A stretch of 13,084 nucleotides of DNA from an uncultured Clostridia bacterium (GTDB lineage Bacteria > Bacillota > Clostridia > Christensenellales > Aristaeellaceae): positions 1 to 13,084 of the forward strand of contig CAKTXH010000073.1 in the NCBI GenBank assembly GCA_934630975.1. Direction: 5' to 3'. Below are positions 6,577 to 11,983 of the stretch, in pieces. The stretch's first letter is position 1, and the number at the start of each line of letters is the position of its first letter. Made by a program: the position numbers and the translations under genes. The notes under the pieces were generated by a model. The model searched no databases, was not told where the DNA came from, and worked only from the letters and a program-made list of their open reading frames with translations.

Positions 6577-7491
6577 TTATTCCCCCTGCATATCGCCCAC
6601 GACGCGGTGGAGGATATCCAGATACATCTGCCCCAGCGCGGTCGGGCGGTAATCCTTATGCGTGATCACGCCGATGCGGATGATCTCCTCCACATCCAGT
6701 GGGATGGAGATGATATCGTCGCCGCGCAGATAGGACGGGCAGATGCCGGAAGAGATGGTATAGCCGTCCGTGCCGGTCATCAGGTCGATGATCGTGCCTT
6801 TATCCGTGACCTTGATGCTCTTTTCGTGGTTGAGCGTCGAGAGGATCTCCTCGGAAAAATAGAACGAGTTCTGGTCGCCCTGCTCATACGTCAGGCACGG
6901 CAGGGATTCCAAATCCTTCATGTTGACGCTCTTGCGCCCGGCGAGCGGATTATTGCGTCCGATGAAGATATGCGGTCTGGCGGAAAACAGCTCGGAAAAC
7001 ACGAGGTTCGATTCCCGAAGCGTCTTTTTGATGACGGCCTCGTTGAACGAACAGAGGTAAATCACGCCCATTTCGCTGCGCAGATGGCGCACGTCCATGA
7101 TGGTATCATAGGTTTTACCCTCGCGGAGGACGAATTCATACGACTGGCCGCCCTGCGCGCGCACCAGTTCGACGAAGGCGCTGGACGTGAAGGAATAATG
7201 CTGGGTGGAGACGGAGAAGCGCTGGCGGCTGGCAGAGTGCGCGATATACTTATCCTCGATCAGCGCGGCCTGCTGGACGACCTGACGCGCATAGCCCAAA
7301 AACTCCACGCCCTCCTGCGTGAGCAGAATTCCCCGGCTGTTGCGCAGAAAGATGGTGATGCCCGCTTCCTCCTCCAGCTCGCGCACGGCGGCGGAAAGAC
7401 TGGGCTGGGCGATGAACAGCGCCTTGGCGGCCTCGGTGATCGAGCCGCGCTCGGCGACCTCGACGACGTATTTCAGTTGTTGAAGTGTCAT
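6577..7491 (-). CDS. LysR-family regulator, MtaR/CmbR-like, of the met transport operon
   Basis: This 304-aa regulator has an N-terminal winged helix-turn-helix beginning MTLQQLKYVVEVAERGS, with SITEAAKALFIAQPSLSAAVRELE at about 17-40, followed by a LysR substrate-binding domain. The N-terminus and the later LPCLTYEQGDQ segment recall the streptococcal/lactococcal MtaR/CmbR (MetR) group, which controls methionine and cysteine uptake and synthesis. The open frame extends 30 codons upstream, but that extension is not LysR-like and is translated from the promoter region; ATG 7491 gives the normal LysR start, with GAAAGG upstream. The gene is divergent from metNIQ and shares an intergenic region that holds a MET-box-like palindrome. 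Regulation of metNIQ and of itself is inferred from layout. The co-inducer (O-acetylserine or homocysteine in relatives) is unknown here. Confidence 0.88.
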   Translation of the reverse strand: MTLQQLKYVVEVAERGSITEAAKALFIAQPSLSAAVRELEEEAGITIFLRNSRGILLTQEGVEFLGYARQVVQQAALIEDKYIAHSASRQRFSVSTQHYSFTSSAFVELVRAQGGQSYEFVLREGKTYDTIMDVRHLRSEMGVIYLCSFNEAVIKKTLRESNLVFSELFSARPHIFIGRNNPLAGRKSVNMKDLESLPCLTYEQGDQNSFYFSEEILSTLNHEKSIKVTDKGTIIDLMTGTDGYTISSGICPSYLRGDDIISIPLDVEEIIRIGVITHKDYRPTALGQMYLDILHRVVGDMQGE

Positions 7492-7552
7492 AAGGATGGC
7501 CTTTCTTGGGGCGCGCATTGCGCGTCCGTTCATATCTGCATGTGTCCCCCTG

Positions 7553-7581
7553 ATTCTACCACACCCCCTCCCTATTTTCAA
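7553..7581 (-). promoter_or_regulatory. Promoter of the LysR gene
   Basis: On the minus strand, TTGAAA (7581-7576) and TAGAAT (7558-7553) are spaced by 17 bases, each one mismatch from consensus. The -35 lies eight bases from the palindrome at 7589-7605, so a regulator bound there could affect both divergent promoters. Confidence 0.75.
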
Positions 7582-7588
7582 TCCTTTT

Positions 7589-7605
7589 CATAGTTTCAGC
7601 CTATG
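7589..7605. promoter_or_regulatory. MET-box-like LysR operator
   Basis: CATAGTTTCAGCCTATG is an inverted repeat, CATAG-N7-CTATG, and contains the T-N11-A core of LysR sites. It closely resembles the streptococcal MET-box as I recall it (ATAGTTTnAAACTAT). Its centre at 7597 is near -66 of the predicted metN start site (about 7663) and near -51 of the lysR start (about 7546). The -66 position is the classic LysR recognition position. Confidence 0.75.
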
Positions 7606-7627
7606 GCCAATCATACAATATCCGTGT

Positions 7628-7656
7628 TTGCCTATGCGGCGCGATTCGTATATAAT
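7628..7656 (+). promoter_or_regulatory. Promoter of the metNIQ operon
   Basis: TATAAT at 7651-7656 is perfect. The -35 TTGCCT (7628-7633) matches four of six at a 17-base spacing. The roughly 50-base leader that follows is too short for a SAM riboswitch or T-box, so control is likely at initiation by the LysR protein. Confidence 0.75.
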
Positions 7657-7715
7657 ACATCTCGTCACAAGGACGTGGCAAACCCACATACACGTGTTGA
7701 AGGGAGTGCTTCCAT

Positions 7716-8726
7716 TTGGCGCTCATTGAGCTGAACCACCTGACCAAGACTTTCAAAGGCAAAACCCAAACGGTGGACGCTTTGAAAGACATCAACCTGC
7801 AAATCGAGCAGGGCGATATTTTCGGCATCATCGGCATGTCGGGCGCGGGCAAATCGACGCTCGTGCGCTGCATCAACTTTCTGGAGCGGCCGACCTCCGG
7901 CAGCGTCGTGATCGACGGCAAGGATCTCGCTTCGCTCAGCCCGAAGGCGCTCCGCCAGCTCCGCCAGCAGGTCTCGATGATCTTCCAGCATTTCAACCTG
8001 CTCTCTCAGCGGGACGTGCGCGGCAACATCGCTTTCGCGATGGAAATCGCCGGGATGAAGCGCCCGCAGATTGAAAAGCGCATCGACGAACTGCTCGAAA
8101 TCGTCGGCCTGACGGACAGGCAGCACAACTATCCCAGCCAGCTTTCCGGCGGCCAGCAGCAGCGCGTGGCCATTGCCCGCGCGCTGGCGACCAACCCGAA
8201 GATTATCCTCTGCGACGAAGCGACCAGCGCGCTCGACCCGACGACGACGACCTCGATCCTCAACCTCCTGCGGGAAATCAACCGCAAGATGGGCATCACC
8301 ATCGTCATCATCACCCATGAGATGAGCGTGGTCGAGAGCACCTGCACCCACGTCGCCATCATCGACGACGGCCAGCTCGCCGAGTGCGGCACGGTCGAGT
8401 CGGTGTTCAGCCAGCCGAAATCCGCGGCGGCAAAGAAGCTGATCTTCCGCACCACGGGCGCGGACAGCGGCGCGATGGGCGAGCGGATGATCCGCATCGT
8501 ATTCGAGGGCAGTTCCGCCGACGAGCCGACGATCTCCGATCTGGCGATGCAGTGCCACGTGGCGGTGAACATCCGTTTCGCGGATACGCGCGAGGTGAAC
8601 GGCAAGCTGTTCGGCCAGATGATTTTGCAGCTCCCGGAGGATCATTTGCAGCAGGAAAAAGCGATTTACTTCCTGCAAAACAAGGGCCTGCGCGTCGAGG
8701 AGGTGACCGGCCGTGTCCATCAATAA
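7716..8726 (+). CDS. metN: Methionine ABC importer, ATP-binding subunit
   Basis: MetN hydrolyses ATP to drive uptake of L-methionine (and often D-methionine) with MetI and MetQ. The 336-aa product has Walker A GMSGAGKST (40-48), Q-loop Q91, signature LSGGQ (143-147), Walker B ILCDEATS (164-171) with E168, and switch H201. The C-terminal segment from about 256 to 331 has the features of the NIL domain, which in E. coli MetN binds methionine and inhibits transport when the cell is replete. Translation appears to start at TTG 7716, with AGGGAG nine bases before it; no ATG lies nearby in frame. It overlaps metI by 14 bases, indicating coupled expression. The adjacent MetI and MetQ make the assignment strong. 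Confidence 0.95.
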   Translation: MALIELNHLTKTFKGKTQTVDALKDINLQIEQGDIFGIIGMSGAGKSTLVRCINFLERPTSGSVVIDGKDLASLSPKALRQLRQQVSMIFQHFNLLSQRDVRGNIAFAMEIAGMKRPQIEKRIDELLEIVGLTDRQHNYPSQLSGGQQQRVAIARALATNPKIILCDEATSALDPTTTTSILNLLREINRKMGITIVIITHEMSVVESTCTHVAIIDDGQLAECGTVESVFSQPKSAAAKKLIFRTTGADSGAMGERMIRIVFEGSSADEPTISDLAMQCHVAVNIRFADTREVNGKLFGQMILQLPEDHLQQEKAIYFLQNKGLRVEEVTGRVHQ

Positions 8727-9378
8727 GATGATTCCGCTGATGCTGGGCGGCATCAAGGATACGCTGTACATGACAAGCGTTTCCACCCTGTTTGCGTATC
8801 TGCTCGGCCTGCCGATTGCGATTGCGCTGGTGCTGACCGCGCCGAACGGCCTCAAGCCGCAGAAGCTGGTTTACCGCCTGCTCGACACGGTGGTCAACAT
8901 TTTCCGTTCCATTCCGTTTCTGATTTTGATGATTCTGGTCATCCCCGTGACCCGCGCGATTGCGGGCAAGGCCTACGGCTCCACGGCGACGATCGTTCCG
9001 TTGGTCATTGCGGCCGCGCCGTATGTCGCCCGCATGATCGAATCTTCGCTGCTGGAGGTTGACCCCGGCGTGATCGAAGCGGCGCAGTCGATGGGCGCGA
9101 GCATCCCGACGATCATCTTCAAGGTGCTCATCCCGGAGGCGAAAACGTCGCTGATCGTCGGCGCGACGATCTCCTGTGGTACGATCCTCGGTTACAGCGC
9201 AATGTCCGGCGCGATTGGCGGCGGCGGTCTGGGTCAAATTGCCATCAGCTACGGCTACAACCGCTATCAGACAGACGTGCTCTTCGTCACCGTCGCCCTG
9301 CTGATTGTGCTGATGCAGGTCATCCAGATTGTCGGCATGAAGATTTCCCGCAAGACGGACAAGCGCGTTCGGAATTGA
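8713..9378 (+). CDS. metI: Methionine ABC importer, permease subunit
   Basis: MetI is the membrane-spanning subunit of the methionine importer. The 221-aa product has about five hydrophobic segments (near 12-40, 56-85, 92-108, 145-175 and 190-212). The EAA coupling motif, which contacts MetN, is seen as EAAQSMGASIPTIIFKVLIP at about 137-156, and GAIGGGGLGQIA follows, typical of MetI. The start is GTG at 8713, inside the end of metN, chosen because a full AGGAGGTGA (8698-8706) lies six bases upstream. The internal ATG at 8728 would delete the first residues and has no such site. It is followed by 140 bases of hairpin-rich DNA before metQ. Confidence 0.95.
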   Translation: MSINKMIPLMLGGIKDTLYMTSVSTLFAYLLGLPIAIALVLTAPNGLKPQKLVYRLLDTVVNIFRSIPFLILMILVIPVTRAIAGKAYGSTATIVPLVIAAAPYVARMIESSLLEVDPGVIEAAQSMGASIPTIIFKVLIPEAKTSLIVGATISCGTILGYSAMSGAIGGGGLGQIAISYGYNRYQTDVLFVTVALLIVLMQVIQIVGMKISRKTDKRVRN

Positions 9379-9389
9379 GGGGAAACGGC

Positions 9390-9470
9390 GCGGGGCTTTG
9401 CCCCGCACCCCAGTCGGAACCTGAGGTTCCGACACCTCCCACATTTTGACTCGAAGCCAAAATGGCTTTG
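9390..9470. repeat. Three consecutive hairpins between metI and metQ
   Basis: Three stem-loops lie in tandem: GCGGGGC/GCCCCGC with a TTT loop (9390-9406), GTCGGAACC/GGTTCCGAC with a TGA loop (9413-9433), and CGAAGCCA/TGGCTTTG with an AAA loop (9452-9470). None is followed by a convincing T-run, so they are not typical terminators. They look like a dispersed intergenic element, or like RNA structures that protect or process the metNI and metQ parts of the transcript. Either role is inference. Confidence 0.6.
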
Positions 9471-9518
9471 AATACATACACAAATCAAAAAACTTTTTAT
9501 CTTTAGGAGGAACCTACT

Positions 9519-10307
9519 ATGAAAAAGCTGCTTACGCTTGCCCTTTCCCTCGCGCTGACCGCCGCGGTCGGCGTCGCCAGCGCCAACACCAAGCTCGTCG
9601 TCGGCGCATCCGCCACCCCGCATGCCGAGATTCTCGAAGCGGCCAAGCCGCTTCTCGCCGAAAAAGGCATCGACCTTGAAGTCGTCGTCTTTGACGATTA
9701 CGTTCAGCCGAACCTCCAGCTCGAAGCGGGCGATCTGGACGCGAACTACTTCCAGCATATCCCGTATCTCGAGAACTTCAACGCCGACAACGGCACGCAT
9801 CTGGTGAGCGCGGGCGCGGTGCACTACGAGCCGATGGGCCTGTACGTCAACCCGGCGAAGGAAATCGCCCTCGATTCCATCCCGGACGGCGCGACCATCG
9901 CCATCCCGAACGACCCGACCAACGAAGCCCGCGCGCTGGGTCTGCTGGAATTCAACGGCCTGCTCACGCTGGAAGACACCAAGGATCAGAAGGCGACCGT
10001 GCTGAACATCGCCGAGAACCCGCACAAGTTTGAGTTTGTCGAGGTCGAGGCCGCGCAGGTGCCGCGCACGCTGGCCGACGTCGATCTGGGCGTCATCAAC
10101 TCCAACTACGCGCTCCAGGCCGGTACGGACGTCGTCGGTACGCCGATCGCTTACGAAAGCACCGAAGTTGCCTACCCGAACATCATCGCCGTCCGCGAGG
10201 GCGACGACCGCGAGGAGCTCAAGACGCTGGTTGAGGTGCTTCAGGGCGATGAAATCGTGAACTTCATCAACGAGACCTACAAGGGCGCTGTTGTGCCGAC
10301 GAAGTAA
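9519..10307 (+). CDS. metQ: Methionine ABC importer, substrate-binding protein (MetQ/NlpA family, no lipobox)
   Basis: MetQ captures methionine outside the cell and delivers it to MetNI. The 262-aa product has a clear MetQ/NlpA body: VVGASATPHAEILEAAKP (about 27-44), DYVQPNLQLEAGDLDANYFQHIPYL (about 60-84), and the conserved AIPNDPTNEARALGLLE (about 127-143), ending in VNFINETYKGAVVPTK. The N-terminus MKKLLTLALSLALTAAVGVASA is a signal peptide with an AxA-type cut site near residue 22. There is no cysteine anywhere in the protein, so the usual lipoprotein anchor is absent. AGGAGG lies eight bases before ATG 9519, and no alternative upstream start is evident. It ends the operon before the bidirectional terminator at 10341-10386. 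Confidence 0.93.
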   Translation: MKKLLTLALSLALTAAVGVASANTKLVVGASATPHAEILEAAKPLLAEKGIDLEVVVFDDYVQPNLQLEAGDLDANYFQHIPYLENFNADNGTHLVSAGAVHYEPMGLYVNPAKEIALDSIPDGATIAIPNDPTNEARALGLLEFNGLLTLEDTKDQKATVLNIAENPHKFEFVEVEAAQVPRTLADVDLGVINSNYALQAGTDVVGTPIAYESTEVAYPNIIAVREGDDREELKTLVEVLQGDEIVNFINETYKGAVVPTK

Positions 10308-10340
10308 GCTGCAAAGCAGGCTTCGCTTCCCGAACCACAT

Positions 10341-10386
10341 AAAACTCGACCGTCTTCCCCCGATTCGGAAGACGGTCGAGTTTTTT
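10341..10386. terminator. Bidirectional terminator between metQ and the D-cysteine desulfhydrase gene
   Basis: An 18-base perfect stem, 10341-10358 with 10367-10384, has an eight-base loop. It is followed by T on the plus strand (10381-10386) and, because the stem begins AAAA, by TTTT on the minus strand. It therefore suits both convergent genes. Confidence 0.92.
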
Positions 10387-10394
10387 ATATTCCG

Positions 10395-11450
10395 TTATTT
10401 CTTCGCCAAATCGCCCAGAATCGCCTGCTCGGCGAACAGCGCCGTCGCGCCGCCCGTGTGCCAGAAGATCACGGTTTCGCCCGGCGCAATCCGCCCTTCG
10501 CGGACGTGGCCAATCAGCCCAGCGAGCGCCTTGCCGGTGTAAACCGGGTCGGTCAGCAGGCCCTCGGTTCGCGCCAGCAGGCGGATGGCTTCGTTGGCCG
10601 CCTCGTTCGGCTGCTCATACCCCGGTTCAAAATAGCCGCGCTCGACGGTGAAATCCGCCGCCGTCACACGCGTTTCGCTGCCCAGCCATTCAAGCGACGC
10701 GTTCGCCAGCTCGGCGCAGCGCCCCTCGTAGCCCGCATCCTTGCGACTGACGGCCACGCCGGTGATCTCCGGCCCAACGCCCAGCGCCTTGTGCCCCGCG
10801 ACCAGACCGGCCAGTGTGCCGCCCGTGCCCGTCGCCGCATAAAGCCGCGTCGGCGCGACGCCCATCTGCGCGCACTGTTCCATCATTTCCAGATAGCCGC
10901 CGACAAACGCCGCCGAGCCGACGAGGCTCGCGCCGCCCATCGGCACATCATAGCAGCGATGGCCTTCCTTTTCCAACCGCGCGGCGTGCTCAAGCCCAAG
11001 CTGATGGCAGCGCTCTTCCGTCTGCGCTTCAGTTTCGCCCGGCAGGCCGGGAATGACGTTCACCTGCGCGCCGAGGATGCGATCCAGCAGCATATTCGCG
11101 CGGATATCGTTTTCATCCGGCTGCACGTAGGCGTTCAGGTACAGAATCGGCTCCATGCCGACGCGGCGGCAGGCCGTCACGGTCTGCATGGCGTGGTTGG
11201 ACTGCGTCGCGCCGTAGGTGAACACGGTGTCGCAGCCCTTTTCCTTCGCGTCGCCCAACAGGTATTCGAGCTTGCGGATTTTGTTTCCGCCGAAAAGGCT
11301 CATGCCGGAAAAGTCGTCGCGCTTGACGTAGAGATTCACGCCGAGCTGTTCGCTCAGTCTTTCGAGCTTATACAGCGGGGTCGGGAAAAAGCCGAGGCTC
11401 GCGCGCGGCTTCCGATCCAGCAGCGTGTGCAGTTCTTCAAAACGGTTCAT
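10395..11450 (-). CDS. dcyD: PLP-dependent D-cysteine desulfhydrase / ACC deaminase family enzyme
   Basis: This 351-aa enzyme belongs to the fold-type II PLP group of D-cysteine desulfhydrase and 1-aminocyclopropane-1-carboxylate deaminase. D-cysteine desulfhydrase converts D-cysteine to pyruvate, sulfide and ammonia. Motifs seen: FPTPLYKLERLSE (22-34), GGNKIRKLEY with the PLP lysine K57 (54-63), TYGATQSNHAMQT (78-90), the phosphate-binding GTGGT (208-212), and FWHTGGATALFA (329-340). The tyrosine positions that distinguish true ACC deaminase cannot be settled by eye, so D-cysteine desulfhydrase is preferred from the sulfur amino acid context. The symbol is tentative. AAGGAGG (11464-11458) overlaps the stop of the upstream DUF1294 gene and sits seven bases before the ATG, indicating an operon. 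There is no signal peptide. Confidence 0.83.
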   Translation of the reverse strand: MNRFEELHTLLDRKPRASLGFFPTPLYKLERLSEQLGVNLYVKRDDFSGMSLFGGNKIRKLEYLLGDAKEKGCDTVFTYGATQSNHAMQTVTACRRVGMEPILYLNAYVQPDENDIRANMLLDRILGAQVNVIPGLPGETEAQTEERCHQLGLEHAARLEKEGHRCYDVPMGGASLVGSAAFVGGYLEMMEQCAQMGVAPTRLYAATGTGGTLAGLVAGHKALGVGPEITGVAVSRKDAGYEGRCAELANASLEWLGSETRVTAADFTVERGYFEPGYEQPNEAANEAIRLLARTEGLLTDPVYTGKALAGLIGHVREGRIAPGETVIFWHTGGATALFAEQAILGDLAKK

Positions 11451-11462
11451 CGAAAATCCTCC

Positions 11463-11732
11463 TTACATCATCATCACGTACAGCGCGGCCACGACGCTGA
11501 TGGCCGCGGCAATCGGCGCGCTGATGGTAAACGCGCGGTGCTTTGTCTTATGGTGAAACATGCGCATGCCGACGAGCGCCCCCACGCCGCCGAAGAGCCA
11601 AGTGCAGGTCAGCAGCGTCTTTTCCGGGATGCGCCACGCGCCGCGTTTGGCCTTGCGCTTATCCGCGCCATAAAGGCTGAAGGTGAACACGTTCATCGCC
11701 AGCCAAGCGGTTAATAGGATGTTCTTCATCAT
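11463..11732 (-). CDS. DUF1294 family small membrane protein
   Basis: This 89-aa protein shows the DUF1294 pattern: a first hydrophobic segment (about 3-20), the conserved YGADKRKAKRGAWRIPEKTL (21-40), a glycine-rich second segment with LFGGVGALVGM (46-56), FHHKTKH (59-65), and a last helix (about 68-88). The family is widespread and its role is unknown. The open frame continues upstream to 11861, but those 43 codons are a translation of the intergenic repeat and have no family resemblance, so ATG 11732 (or 11729) is taken. An AAGGGTG nine bases before it lies in the end of that repeat. The gene lies 12 bases upstream of the desulfhydrase gene and is probably co-transcribed with it. Confidence 0.8.
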   Translation of the reverse strand: MMKNILLTAWLAMNVFTFSLYGADKRKAKRGAWRIPEKTLLTCTWLFGGVGALVGMRMFHHKTKHRAFTISAPIAAAISVVAALYVMMM

Positions 11733-11742
11733 GATATCATTC

Positions 11743-11788
11743 ACCCTTCCACCGCTCACGCGGTCCCCCTCCCCTTTCAAGGGGAGGT
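11743..11788 (-). repeat. Structured intergenic repeat, copy 1 (inverted relative to copy 2)
   Basis: This 46-bp element contains hairpin ACCGC-TCAC-GCGGT and the palindrome-like CCTCCCCTT...AAGGGGAGG. Outside the hairpin core it matches the reverse complement of 11882-11929 at 35 of 38 positions. Its end abuts the start of the DUF1294 gene and supplies the likely ribosome-binding site. Confidence 0.75.
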
Positions 11789-11815
11789 CTTGGGGGTATG
11801 AGACGTTTCTTGGCA

Positions 11816-11856
11816 AATCAATGTAGTCTTGCTGTTTTTGCATTTTGACATTGATT
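11816..11856. repeat. Inverted repeat AATCAATGT/ACATTGATT between the two element copies
   Basis: AATCAATGT (11816-11824) and ACATTGATT (11848-11856) are perfect 9-bp inverted repeats with a 23-base spacer. They are centred in the AT-richer segment between the two structured repeats. This region must also hold the promoter for the DUF1294-dcyD operon if it has its own, but I see no strong promoter. Confidence 0.55.
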
Positions 11857-11881
11857 CGCAAATTAACTTAAACAGCCTGAA

Positions 11882-11929
11882 ACCTCCCCTTTTAAGGGGA
11901 GGGGAACCATCCGCAGATGGTGGAAGGGT
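11882..11929 (+). repeat. Structured intergenic repeat, copy 2
   Basis: This 48-bp element contains CCTCCCCTT...AAGGGGAGG and hairpin ACCATC-CGCA-GATGGT, then GGAAGGGT. It is the inverted counterpart of 11743-11788. The hairpin arms differ between copies yet pair in each, so the structure is conserved while the sequence is not. Confidence 0.75.
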
Positions 11930-11945
11930 ACCCCCCTAACCTCAA

Positions 11946-11979
11946 GCAAGGCTGTCAAGTTTCGCCCTGACAGCCTTGC
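11946..11979. terminator. Hairpin after ftsH, likely terminator
   Basis: GCAAGGCTGTCA (11946-11957) pairs perfectly with TGACAGCCTTGC (11968-11979) across a ten-base loop, four bases after the ftsH stop. On the minus strand the following bases are TTGAGGTTAG, a poor T-run. The plus-strand side has TTTTT (11981-11985), although no plus-strand gene ends here. It is probably the ftsH terminator or transcript-end stabiliser. Confidence 0.6.
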
Positions 11980-11983
11980 CTTT

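Noticed and set aside
7657..7715. Possible SAM riboswitch or T-box in the metN leader
   Set aside because: The leader is only about 50 bases with one small GTGG/CCAC hairpin and none of the conserved S-box or T-box segments.
7665..11714. Long antisense frames opposite metN, metI, metQ and the desulfhydrase gene
   Set aside because: All lie over genes with clear family motifs; they lack ribosome-binding sites and show low-complexity composition.
11733..11861. 43-codon N-terminal extension of the DUF1294 protein
   Set aside because: Its sequence is a translation of the repeat element (PLKGEGDR-like) and DUF1294 proteins are normally about 85-90 residues.
11845..11873. TTGACA (11845-11850) as a plus-strand promoter
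   Set aside because: The -10 candidate TTAAAC is poor and only minus-strand genes lie downstream.
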